DNA from: Callorhinus ursinus | Lineage: Eukaryota > Chordata > Mammalia > Carnivora > Otariidae | Assembly: GCF_003265705.1 (NCBI RefSeq) | Contig: NW_020312785.1 | Coordinates: forward strand, 19,062,968 to 19,126,967 | Length of the DNA: 64,000 bases | Reading direction: 5' to 3' | Part shown: piece by piece, positions 35,437 to 46,109 of the stretch | How the letters are laid out: each line of letters starts with the position of its first letter | Position numbering within the stretch: position 1 is the first letter of the stretch | Notes under the pieces: generated by a model | Seen by the model: only the letters and a program-made list of their open reading frames with translations | Told to the model about the DNA's origin: nothing | Database searches by the model: none | Position numbers and translations under genes: made by a program

Positions 35437-35627
35437 GGGGTGCCTGGGTGGCTTGGTCAGTTAAGCGGCTGCCTTTGGCTCAAGTCATGGTCTCAGGGTC
35501 CTGGGATCAAGCCCCACTCATAGGGCTCCTGGCTCATTGAGGAGCTGGCTTCTCCCCCCTCCTCCACCCCTCCCCCCACTTGGGCTCACTCTCTCTCTCA
35601 AATAAATGAATACAATCTTTATAAAAA
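35437..35627 (+). mobile_element. CAN SINE with perfect 12-bp TSD
   Basis: Flanks AGTAGTATACAA at 35425-35436 and 35628-35639. The body is diverged in its right half (C-rich instead of CT-alternating) but ends 'tctctcaaataaatgaatac'. Confidence 0.94.
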
Positions 35628-35639
35628 AGTAGTATACAA

Positions 35640-36755
35640 ATCTTTAGACTTTTAGACATAATCTTTCTGGTAAATAGCCAATTCACAAAGATGGGGAAAT
35701 CAATGGACTACAGGATTTATGAGAAGAGTCTAAGAAAAAAAAAACCTTTCTGTTATCACATGTAATGAAACATCATAGATTCTAAATTAATCCAATGATC
35801 ACTTCTTTTATGATCTTATTCAGGAGTAGGAAAAGCATGGGGAAATGAAATATAGAATCAGAAATCCAGCCCTATTCACCCCCAAAAGTTCTTACATAAT
35901 TATTTTCCTTTCCCATTAGCCACTGGGTCATGTTCTTGTTTTTGTTTTTGTTTTCAAATTAAAATACTATAAAGTTTCCAGTACATAACTTTTCAGAAGT
36001 ATACATACAAAAATGGTACTTTGGGACAAATTAGCTCCAAATTTTCAAAACAATCACCTTTTCTCTTTGCTAAAAAGTCCCCATTTCTTCTTGATAGGAC
36101 AGAGAAGAGCTTTTGCCTATCAAAATACTTTTCACAGCTGGATAAAAACTTTTTCAGGTTCTCTACACTCTCTTTTTCAGTTCACGCAGGAATAATGAAC
36201 TATCCAGCCAGAAGGGAAAAAACTCTGCCGGTTTTACCCACATTCTGAGATGCTTTTGGAAACACAGTTAACTTGCCCACTTTTGCATATGGGCAGTTTG
36301 CTTTATAAAAATTAGGCACAGCATTTTTATAGTTTGATACGTATTTGATTAGGGAGTAATTACTCGGAGATATTTATGTACAACTGGGCCTCTATTAGAA
36401 ACATCTCAGAGAGGCACACTCTCGTGGGATAAAGTTCACATGCAAACCCGTATCTAAACACGTTTCTCCCCATGGCCAACTCCCCTCTACTCCAGAAGGA
36501 CCACACTGAGAATCTCAAGAAGGTTAATGAATTTCTTTCCACAACTTGCCAAGATATAGAAAAAATTGTGTCTAAGATGGAATTTATTTTCTTGACTCAC
36601 TCTTTCACATCAAACATAAAAAGAATGGTAATTTTAGATGTTCATTTTCAATGCAAAATTTTAAAAAGCTGATAGTTCATGTAAATCATATTGAAATAAA
36701 TTCTAATTGGAGGAAAAATGAACAAAAATCCAGTAATTATTTCTTCCCCTCAAGC
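35640..36755. other. gene-free stretch
   Basis: A short (TTTTTG)n patch sits near 35935-35955. Overlapping plus-strand frames at 36013-36248 share no family pattern. No exon called. Confidence 0.45.
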
Positions 36756-36756
36756 A

Positions 36757-36920
36757 GTGACTCTCAAACTTGACTAGATTGAAATTACCTGGGGAGCATT
36801 AAAAAAATACTATACCTTAGGTCCTACCAACAAATCTTTAAATTTGATTGGTTTGTGCTGGCCTTATTATTAGGGTTTTAAAAAATCTCCCCAGGTGATT
36901 CTTGTGTGCAGCCAATGGTT
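36757..36920 (+). mobile_element. MER5A-like hAT-Charlie element
   Basis: Starts 'cagtgactctcaaacttgac', has 'aattacctggggagcatta' and near the far end 'ctccccaggtgattcttgtg', the two signature blocks of the nonautonomous MER5 group. The right terminus is degraded and abuts the TSD of the next SINE. Confidence 0.68.
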
Positions 36921-36938
36921 AAAACCCTGTAGAATACA

Positions 36939-37133
36939 GGGCGCCTGGGTCGCTCAGTTGGTTAAGCCACTGCCTTGGGCTCAGGTCATGATCCTGGAGT
37001 CCCGGGATCGAGTCCCACATCAGGCTCCATGCTCAGCGGGGAGTCTGCTTCTCCCTCTGACCCTCTTCCCTCTCGTGCCTCTCTATCTCTCATTCTCTCT
37101 CTCTCAAATAAATAAATAAAAATCTTAAAAAGG
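36939..37133 (+). mobile_element. CAN SINE with TSD
   Basis: Flanks AAAACCCTGTAGAATACA (36921-36938) and AAAACCTCTAGAATACA (37134-37150), a 17-18 bp TSD with small differences. Young-type body: 'gggcgcctgggtcgctcagt', 'gctcagcggggagtctgctt', 'ctctctcaaataaataaata'. Confidence 0.96.
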
Positions 37134-37150
37134 AAAACCTCTAGAATACA

Positions 37151-38421
37151 GATTAGTGCTAGGTTGTGTTAATTATTTTTAAAAAATTGAGAATTTTTAT
37201 TGAAAATGAACAAGACCAAGGGTATTTGATACCATCACAAGGCAACTGACATGCTCATAATTAAAATCAGAGAAAAGATGTTAAAAAATATTGGGCAGAG
37301 TCAGATTTGAATACTCAATCTTTATAAATCCTTTATAGATATAATATGGAATAAAGTATGTAGTAAGACCATATATACATGGGTGAGCAAACCTAAATTT
37401 CAGAACCATGCCTACACTTAAGTTACTAATTCACCTTGTCTACCTCTGGAAAATCATGGAGGAACATCTCATGTTTACCTCTGACAATTTTCTCACATAT
37501 TATCTTTTTTCAAAGAGCAAACTTGAATTCTATGGGGTCAACTAAAATATACTTTCCAGACTCATAAGATGAGAAATGGCATGTGAGATGTTCAAATTGT
37601 TATCTTTCTTCCTAAAATGAATGCCTACTTTATTATATTTCAGAAGCGAAATGAGGACAGTTAATATGCCTGGATTCTGAAAGAAGTTTAGTCAGAATTA
37701 GGAACCATCAGAATAGTATTAATGTTACAGGAAAAAAAAAAGATTTTATTGTATCCAAATGAATCTAAGCAGATATTCCTATACATATATGAAATTTATA
37801 TATAGAATTATTCATTATAACCAAGTGGTAGCAAAAGACTTTAAGCACCCAAGTGTTTAGCAATAGAAGACTAGTTCTTGCCACACAATGAACATTCTGT
37901 GCCAGGAAAAAAAATTATATATTACAAATTATAAAGATTATATGTATACACACACAATCTATGTACTATGTGGCGAGAGCTCCAGGATAATTACACCATT
38001 TCTTTTAAAATACAGAAAAATAATTATATTTTGCTACCTCTGTAAAAAGAAAAAAAAAACGAGAAGACAATATATAGAGTCATATTTACTTTTATTTCTA
38101 TTATAAAATGTTGGAAGTCTATAAAGTAAACAAAAATGGCAGAAGGATTTCTCAGTCTATATTTTTAAATAGCTTTGATTTTGAGAAATGTAAATGTATT
38201 ATTATAAAAATAAATTAAAATTCACAAATAAAATAATGTGAATGCTCATGCTGATATTTGGGGGTTTTATTCTACATACTCATGGGATAGCATTAAAAAG
38301 GGTTCAGTCCATAAAAATCAAGACAGTAAATATTTTAAATGATAGAGGAGAGTTTTAATAAATTATCTTTGATGAGAAGAAAATACCATGAAAACTTAGA
38401 ATAAGATACTGTAATGGTAGT
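37151..38421. other. AT-rich gene-free stretch
   Basis: No repeat family beyond short A-runs (for example 37730-37740 and 38048-38059). No exon support. Confidence 0.45.
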
Positions 38422-38431
38422 ATTTGTGACC

Positions 38432-38654
38432 CAGAGGTGCCTGGGTGGCTCAGTTGGTTAAGCCTCTGATTCTTGGTTTTGGCTCAGGTCGTGATCTCAG
38501 GGTCCTGACATTGAGCTCCATGCGAAGCTCTGTGCTCATCGTGGAGTCTACTTGGGATTCTCTCCCCCTCCCTCACACTTCTCTGCTCCTCCCCCTGCTT
38601 GCTCTCTCTCCCTCTCTCAAATTAAATAAATAAAATCTTTAAAAAAAGAGAAAC
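38432..38654 (+). mobile_element. CAN SINE, older subfamily, with TSD
   Basis: Contains the older-type middle 'gattcttggttttggctcag' and 'cgtggagtctacttgggatt', then a long CT-rich region and 'caaattaaataaataaaatc'. A 10-bp repeat, ATTTGTGACC, flanks it at 38422-38431 and 38655-38664. Confidence 0.93.
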
Positions 38655-38664
38655 ATTTGTGACC

Positions 38665-39994
38665 TAAAAAGGATATTTATGATATCTTTTCAAGTAAAAA
38701 AAAAAAAAAAGCTAGGTTAAAAGATACAAAAGATACGATCTTCTTTGTGTCAATAGTAAAGGTACATACAGAGTGATAAATAGTTGCAAGTTTACTAAAA
38801 TCTCATCAGCAGTTTATCTTGGGATGTGGCAATAATAGATTGAGTTTGATGTTCATTTGCTGAGAGATCCTGGTTCTGCCTACCACATCCTTGGTGAGTG
38901 TTCTAAATGCTGGATGTCACACTGAACATCCACCCCTCTTCCTCCAGTAACCAGAATGTTCCATCACTTCCTAGCTCTCCTCACTTGGACTCTGGAAAAG
39001 CCTCAGGCTATAAGGGCACTACAGGGAGAACTTCAGGAAACAGATGTGAGATGCTTTTAAGGTTTAGAGGAAAACCTAGATTATTCCTCCACAGTGTATT
39101 CCTTTTACAAAACGAGGGTCATCTTGGACATACCGTCACAAGAGCTAGGTTGGAGACTCTGGGATGAAAGCGATACCAACTTGAATTAGCAGTTAAACAC
39201 CGAGGACACAATGCTCATGATGGATGAAACAGTAGGAGCCAGGGGGACGGACCAGGGGACTTATGCCCTTTTCTCGTCTTGGACAGCCCAGCCACCATAA
39301 CTGCTATGACACAAGATGAGTCTTGAGAACCATGTGTGAATTGGGCCTTCAGAAAAGGATTTCACAGCAGCAGAGATACTAGTAGCCCCATCAGCTGTGG
39401 CAACGAGGTGGGTACATTAGGTTTTGGCTTAGCATTCTCCTGGCCAAAAAAAGGTGTTACTCAGACAAGCAGTTGACCCCCAGTCTCCTTCCAAAGCTAA
39501 CTCTAACTCTGACTTAGGAGGTAGGAAAGACAAATAAATGAAGTAGTCATCGGGTTAACTTTTCTGACTAAAGGCTAATTAGGGAGAGTCAGAGGCTAAA
39601 TAATATTATGGTGGAAAATGTCCTACAAGACCCAAAAGTGGTTTATCAAGGGCTCTTCAATAAATATTAAGCTTTCAATACAACTTTTTGATTGTATTGC
39701 CTTAAAGACTAGTCACTTCAAAAGTGAAAAGCTTTCAAATCTTTGTCTGCATTGCGGGGCAAAGTCAAATCTAAGATGTATACAGATACTCTGAGCAATT
39801 GCTCAATGAGATTTAACTATAAAATAATGAAACTGAATTTCTTTTTAGTTACAAAATGGCTCTGAGACAAATTCTTTAAAAGGAGTTGAAATAGCAGCAG
39901 CATCACTCAAATGAGGGTATTGTATCCTGAGGTAAATGAAGGAGAGCATTCATTCGATGTGTAAGGATTAGAAAAGTAGTTGGCCTCATTAATT
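38665..39994. other. gene-free stretch, slightly GC-richer
   Basis: Unique-looking. An 86-codon plus-strand frame at 38907-39167 has no domain I recognise and no clear acceptor/donor pair. A poly-A run sits at 38696-38710. Confidence 0.42.
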
Positions 39995-40185
39995 GTGGTT
40001 CTCAAACTCTTGAGCAGCAGAATTATCTGAAGAGCTTTTTAAAACACAGATGATTGAGTTCCCCTTGCAGATCTTCTATTTCAGTAAATATGAGGTGGGT
40101 TCCAAGAATTTGTTTCTCTGTAAATTTCTAGATGATGCTGATCTGTTGTCCTGGGGACACATTTTGAGAATCGGCACTTTAGAAT
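39995..40185 (+). mobile_element. MER5A hAT-Charlie element
   Basis: Shows 'tggttctcaaactcttgagc', 'gaattatctgaagagctttt', 'taaaacacagatgattgagt', 'ccaagaatttgtttctctgt', 'gatgatgctgatctgttgtc', 'cattttgagaatcggcac' in the correct order. A nonautonomous DNA transposon, about 190 bp as expected. Confidence 0.85.
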
Positions 40186-40424
40186 GGTATTATTTTGTAA
40201 TCTATAGTTATTTTCTTAAAGGATTTTGCAGCTCTATAGGAATTATTCAATTTTGCTGTCTTCATTTTGATCATCTCCTGAGTCATGTTAATAATTTGCC
40301 TTTTTTATTCCAATGGCCAAGTTGCAATCAAGTTTTTCTGTGTGTTTTCAGTTGCAAAAATTTATATTTGTGTTTTACAATCATTAGTTAGCTCCAGACT
40401 ATCGTATGTGTGCATTTTTGGAGC

Positions 40425-40520
40425 AGTGTTTCTCAAACTGGGCCATTAGATGTATTCTAGGTGTCCACGAGTCTCTGACTTTTAGAAACAGTGGTTTACA
40501 TGCTAGAAACCTGTTCTAAG
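40425..40520 (+). mobile_element. hAT-like terminus fragment
   Basis: Begins 'gcagtgtttctcaaactggg', a typical hAT-Charlie inverted-terminus sequence; little more can be aligned by eye. Confidence 0.35.
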
Positions 40521-40632
40521 GTATAGCAAGGGTACAGATTAATCTAACAGAAAAAAATCACATGAATACCCTCCCTCATATGTCTGTAAATTATCATTTT
40601 ACTAAGTAGAGCCAGTAGAAAGTGGCACTTAA

Positions 40633-40838
40633 GAGTGTGCTTTCCAACGATTTCATGTCAAGGCACATAGAGAAACTTAAACTCATTTAGGACCCTCTGG
40701 TGAAAGCAGAGGAAGCTGCTGATGGCCTGGCCATAGAGGCTAGCTGCCTTGCCTTGCCTGGACCACTGGGGGGCAGAGGAATGTGCTCAATGTCAGAGTA
40801 TACCCTAACTGTGGACTTTAGCAGGTTGGGAAGCTCTC
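40633..40838. mobile_element. short hAT-like MITE with inverted ends
   Basis: Left end 'gagtgtgctttccaacga' and the reverse complement of the right end, 'gagagcttcccaacctgc', share an imperfect inverted repeat (GCTTtCCAAC versus GCTTcCCAAC). The interior has 'tcatgtcaaggcacatagag', seen in old Charlie-type elements. Family not fixed. Confidence 0.45.
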
Positions 40839-41389
40839 ATTGGGGTAAACTTTGTTCCAGAATTACCTAAAAAGGATGCTGTATCTAGGCTTTTAAAAAG
40901 GGATGGCTTTTGCAGAACTGACATATCACAATGCCTGAGGGAGGACAATTTTTGGGAATCCCTTCAGATTTTTCCATTCCCCCAGATTCTGTCCTTAAAA
41001 AGAAGTGGGGGAGAGATAGCTTCTTGTACCATGGGTCCATCTCTGCATCCAACAATAGTAAGCCTGAGGCATGGACAAGGGTGTCCCCTAATCCTCAGAT
41101 GAGTTAAGAAAGAAAATAAAAGTTGCAAAATATTAACCTAGTTACTGGTGTCCAAAAGTGACTATTTCCAAATTGCTCAGGGAGCAGTGTGCTCAGAAAT
41201 AACTTTATTAAGCTCTCTTCTAATTAACATGGTTTGGGAATTGTATATTTTCACATATGAATATTCCAAAGTACAAATACATATAGCAGTGAAATGTGAA
41301 GTTTACAAATAAAATAGACCTAAATTCAAAGGAGTAATGTAGTTTTTCTTTGACGACTTAGGAGGAACTCCAGGATTTTACAGGGCCTC
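40839..41389. other. gene-free stretch
   Basis: No repeat or exon recognised. Confidence 0.42.
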
Positions 41390-41645
41390 AAGCTAATACT
41401 TAACAAGTACTAACTATATATCAAAAACCAGTTTCAGAGGTTTGCATGTCTTAACAAGCTTATTCCACTCAACAACCCTATGAAAGAGATACTTTTATTT
41501 TTGCCATTTCACAAATGAAGACAGAGACACAAACAAACAAAAATACATGGGAGGTACAGTGAGGTGATGTAACTTGCCCAAGGTCACACAGCCAGTCGGT
41601 GGCAGACCTGGGATCCAGATCTAAGTATTAAGTAGGTTTCCAGTC
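41390..41645 (-). mobile_element. MIR SINE
   Basis: Minus-strand MIR: 'aacaaccctatgaaagagat', 'catttcacaaatgaagacag', 'taacttgcccaaggtcacac', 'agccagtcggtggcagacct', 'gggatccagatc'. A small AAAC/CAAA expansion interrupts the middle. Confidence 0.88.
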
Positions 41646-41689
41646 ATTTTTAAAAGACAGCCAAACAGACAGAGGCAGCTAATGAGAAC

Positions 41690-41835
41690 ATGCTGATTTT
41701 GGCTAACTGAACATAATAAAAATAAATAAATAAATAAATAAAAAGAATAATAAGAAATAAAAAAATGCTGATTTTGGCTAACTGAACATAATAAAAATAA
41801 TAAAAATAATAATAAAATAATTTAAAAAATAAAAG
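41690..41835 (+). repeat. duplicated L1 3'-terminal tail with A-rich (AAAT/AAT)n
   Basis: A unit of about 37 bp (starts 'atgctgattttggctaactg', ends 'aacataataaaaataa') occurs at 41690-41727 and 41765-41801, each followed by an A/T-rich tail. 'ctaactgaacataataaaa' is identical to the terminus of the L1 at 57 kb, so each unit ends in the last ~20 nt of a carnivore L1. Confidence 0.8.
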
Positions 41836-41845
41836 CATTTCTTAT

Positions 41846-42224
41846 CTTTCATATCCACAAAGAGCATTTAAGATGCTAGGGATGGTTACTCAAATTATGG
41901 ACTACAATGAAGTGTGATACAGACACTAAAAATTAAGTGGTACATATTACATTGATGGAAAGATGTCCATGAACTGACTGTGGGGGAAAAAAACAACCAC
42001 AGGTTAAGAGCCATTATATAGATATTTTAGGAAGATATATTAATACAGATACATTTTAAAAAAGAAATATGAGAGTTACATTAATAATAGACACATCAGA
42101 TAGTAGCATTATGCTGGATTTTTATTTTCTGTCCTATCTTTCAGGATGTTTTGTAAGAGATATATGAGTTATTTTATAGTTAGGATATAAATTTTTTTTT
42201 TAAAGAAAAGGTGCTCTAGTCAAA
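41846..42224. other. AT-rich gene-free stretch
   Basis: No repeat or exon recognised. Confidence 0.42.
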
Positions 42225-42455
42225 GGTATATAATAATAACAGCTAACATTTATTGAGTACTTATTAATGATCTTAAGCAGTTTGATCTTAAGAGGCAATG
42301 ATCTTAAGAGTTTTTCATAGGGAGTCTCATTTAATCTACATTTAAGGAAATAAAAAAAAGTTGAGATAAGTATATAAGAGATAAGTATATAAGTATTATT
42401 AGCATTCCCATTTTACAGATGAATAAACTGAGGAAACTCAGTTACATTTATATTT
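42225..42455 (-). mobile_element. MIR SINE with internal micro-duplications
   Basis: Minus-strand MIR ends are clear ('taacatttattgagtactta' and 'attcccattttacagatgaa', 'taaactgaggaaactcag'), but the middle carries three spaced 'tgatcttaag' phrases and a tandem pair of 'gagataagtatataa'. Confidence 0.75.
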
Positions 42456-43730
42456 GAAATCCTGATGATTCCTAAGAGTTCAACAAAAAGAAAAAATAGT
42501 GTGGACAAAAGAAGTCTAGAGGACAGAAACAGAAAAGTGTTTCCAAGCACCTAGAAAACTAATTTGGCTATGTTATTAGCATTCAAACAAATGATGTGCT
42601 CATTACAGATCATTTGTATTCACTTTGTTTAGGTCCAGAAGTTTAGGAAATATATCCAATCCCATGTTCTCTGATTTCCTTCCTTAACACTATATTTTCT
42701 TATGTAACAGAAATAAATTAAATTTCATTTACGTAAGGGGGTTTATCAATTCAAATTTGTCACTGACAGGCTGATAAAATCTCTCCCTCGCTCTCTCTTG
42801 TGATGAATTTTCTCCCTTCCTTTGCCAATTAAGGCTCAGTGGGAAGCTTTACTGTAATTGTAGGATAACTGCAATGCTTAAACACATTCAAGCTCTTTGG
42901 GTTCTGATAACAAACAAATAAAATGCTGAAATTCTTCTTACTACCCTCCTACAATAACAATTCAATCTAAAAGAAATATACAACTCCAAAGTCATCCTTT
43001 CTATTTTTTTTTTCTCCATTAAGATTTGGCTGGCTTCACTGAGGTTTATCCCCCTTCTTTCTCTTCCCATCCTCATGGCTTGCATGAGTTGGTAATACAG
43101 AACAGAGACACTAGAATGAGCCACACTATTCACGGCAGGTAGGTGATGGACAGCTGGGCCCACATTCAAAAGCATCCCAGCTTCCCGCCCCCTCAACCTT
43201 TTGCTGAAGCTCTCATTTAAATATGAATTTTTAAAAATAATAGCCAATATCTTTAGCACCGCTATAGGTAATAGCACTCAAAAGTACAAATTTCATATAA
43301 TGTTTTCCAATTTTTTTTAAATGCACATAAGTACTGTAGATACTGGGAAGGTGCTCCGTAAGGCTGGCTTTGGTGGGATACAATTGTTTCAAACACTTGC
43401 CTCTTACTTCACTCTTTAATGAACATCTCTGGAATAAGTAATTACTGTGGGAACACATCTTTAGAGCTATTCTCAAAGAGCAAAATTGGCAGAGGTTGGT
43501 TTTATAAAGTTCACAAAATGAATGGTGCCTTATTGCTATAAACAAAGGGATTTTTAACAACCAGCTTTAAAATACCCAGCGAATTACTGATAAGTGAATC
43601 AGTGAATAAAGATAAGTCTTTAATTGACAAGAAAATGAAGGATTAGGCTAATAGCGTATTAGAGCAATATGCCATGAATTCAAACTTAGGCCTTCTTCCC
43701 TATTTGGACTAAGTAATTATAAGAGCTTTT
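42456..43730. other. gene-free stretch
   Basis: Two overlapping minus-strand frames of 109 and 129 codons (42888-43560) show no domain, no signal peptide and no splice signals that I trust. Treated as chance frames in otherwise unique DNA. Confidence 0.42.
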
Positions 43731-43788
43731 CTTTTTTGTCTTTTTCTTTTTTTCTCTTTCTTCCTTTCTTTCTTTTTTTTTTTTTAAC
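43731..43788. repeat. polypyrimidine (CTTT)n tract
   Basis: T-rich CTTT/CCTT array ending in 'tttttttttttttaacag'. The end resembles a splice acceptor (polypyrimidine tract plus AACAG), but no open exon-like frame or conserved motif follows. Confidence 0.85.
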
Positions 43789-44914
43789 AGAAAGACTACT
43801 TCTTCTGCAACATTTCTGCTTAACATCTCCTAATATGTGTGCTATTGGTATTAAGTCTTAGCATGAATCCTGTGTATTTAAGGTAACATAGTGTGATTTT
43901 GTGAAGTTGCCTTTTGAAACCTGCAGGTTCTTTACAAAATATACTTTTCTACTAAATACATCTGAGTAAAAATAATTGTACTTTTAACTAAGAAAATGTT
44001 TCGTATATGTACTTTAAATTTTTGATGTCATGATTAAAATATTCTAAAAAAATAAATCTATTTCCTATCTTAAACCAAGATAAGAAAAACCTAGGTACCA
44101 ATATCAAAATTATGAATAAATAATATGAACTTTAAGAAAACCAATGGAAGATTTATGTTCAACTTCAGAAATGAGTATATATGTATATTATTTTTCCCTA
44201 GAGAATAAGCCAAGTGAACTAATCCATAAACTCTGATTATAATTTGAGAGTTGACAATGCATTCTTCTTTAGGTAGTATTCTTTTTTGTTACTACAGAAA
44301 AACACAGAATAACATTCTTCAAAACCTTGAGTTTTCCTACGTACTTGTATTCCCTGGTCTGCCAAAGATCACTGAATATTTTTCATCAGGCTTCTCATTT
44401 TAAAATGTATCTCTTTGGTAAAGAGATCTCTAAGATATTCCCAGGAAATAAAGAGTATGATGCTTTCTTTAAAGAGGAAAGACCCAAAAATACAGAAATC
44501 CAAAGGAAAGCCCCATAAGCAGACCTGGTGTGGGGCATTAATAGTGACAGGTGGATAACCACAGGAACAAGAAATTGATAGTAAGCCTTGGTTTAATTTA
44601 TTTGTTTCCTGAAAGTGAAAGTACAATAAAAAAAAATCCTGGAGATTTTGCCTTTAGAACTTGAACAAAACCTACCATTTTGATTGTGCAATCCAAATTG
44701 TAGTGACCCAAAAACATCATGAATATCTTCCTTATGTCACACCATATCTCTATGTCCTAATTTAATTCATAATGTCTTTATCATCTCTGAATGGAAAATA
44801 AGTAATTTACAAATACAGGTAATTTTAATCTCAGGGACTTTATTAAGTACTCTTTACTTTCTCTTTCCCATATTGAATGAATTAATTAAATACAATGGGG
44901 TATTATTTAGGTTC
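43789..44914. other. AT-rich gene-free stretch
   Basis: No repeat or exon recognised. Confidence 0.42.
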
Positions 44915-46009
44915 TGAGCATTCAATTGCCCTGGTAGTGAGGTATTCACCCTACACTATCAAGCAATTGTCTGGATACCAGCTTGGTGTCCCTCAGTTCA
45001 ACTCAATTCTGACACTATCTGAAGATAGCATTAGATTCTACAGGTAAAGGGCTCAGTCCCTCAAGACTGCCCACCACTTCAGATGCCAGGCACAAGCCCA
45101 AGTTGTTACCTGTCAGAAGATCAACTGGCTATAATTCAGAGATTCCCGTGAGCCCCTTTTTGGGTTAGATTAATTTGCTGGGGTGGCTCACAGAACTCAG
45201 GAAATCTGTTTACTCACTGCTTTGTCAGTTTATTATAAAGTATATTAAAGGATATGAGTCAGCAGCCAGATGAAGAGATACACAGAGCGAGGTATGTAGG
45301 AAGGGGTGAGGAGCTTCCATGTCCTCTCCCGGACACACCATTCTCCCTGCATTTCTATGTGGTCACCAACCTGGAAGCTCTCTGAACTCTCTATCCTTTT
45401 GGATTTTTCTGGAGGCTTCATTACACAGACACGATTGATGAAATCATTGACCATTTGTGTTGACTCAATTATTCCTTCCTTCCTTCCTGGAAAACAGAGG
45501 GTGGGACGGAGAGTTCTCAACCCTCTATTCTTTTTTTTTTAAATCTTTTTTTTTTAAGATTTTATGTATTTATTTGACAGAGAGACACAGTGAGAGAGGG
45601 AACACAAGCAGGGGGAGTGGGAGAGGGAGAAACAGGCTTCCCGCGGAGCAGGGAGCCCGATGCAGGGCTTGATCCCAGGACCCTGGGATCATGACCTAAG
45701 CCAAAGGCAGACGCTTAACGACTGAGCCACCCAGGTGCCCCCAATCCTCTATTCTTGGTTGGTCCCCCTGGCAAACAGCCCTCATCCTTAGGTGCTTTCC
45801 AAAAGTCACCTCACTGACATAAACTGAATCGTGGTGGAAGGGAGTCTGTTACGAATAACAAGAAATCCATTTAATATTTATGGCTCTGAAGCAATTTCAG
45901 GAACTGAGAACAAGAGACTAAATATTATGACGAGATGCTCACGTTGCACTCATAAGAAATATATATCTGAATGACCAAATATGTATTTCTTATAAATCAC
46001 AATATCACA
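44915..46009 (+). mobile_element. ancient retroviral LTR relic, split by a SINE
   Basis: Starts TGAGCATTCAATTGCCCTGG and ends ...TATAAATCACAATATCACA, with interior phrases I know from a dispersed ERV-type LTR ('ggttggtccccctggcaaac', 'agtcacctcactgacataaa', 'aatgaccaaatatgtatttc'). TG...CA ends and length (about 890 bp without the SINE) fit a solo LTR. I cannot name the subfamily, and no viral gene is attached. 'ccttccttccttcc' at 45476-45488 is a small internal expansion. Confidence 0.68.
45533..45741 (-). mobile_element. CAN SINE inserted in the LTR, with TSD
   Basis: Flanks CAACCCTCTATTCTT (45518-45532) and CAATCCTCTATTCTT (45742-45756) differ at one base. Young-type body with 'ccgcggagcagggagcccga', 'gatcatgacctaagccaaag', 'gccacccaggtgccc'. 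It must postdate the LTR, which continues on both sides. Confidence 0.96.
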
Positions 46010-46109
46010 AATATAAACCCTATGTTACTACTGTTTTCTAATTCTTTGTCCTTGTTCTCCTCTGAGCACTCTAAATCTTTTACTATTTTAAAAAATGTCA
46101 TCTACATAT

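Noticed and set aside
43731..43792. 3' splice acceptor (polypyrimidine tract plus AACAG)
   Set aside because: The tract is a CTTT microsatellite, and no exon-like open frame or donor follows within a plausible distance.
44915..46009. Complete endogenous retrovirus
   Set aside because: No gag, pol or env remnants or second LTR are visible nearby. Only an LTR-like relic is supported.
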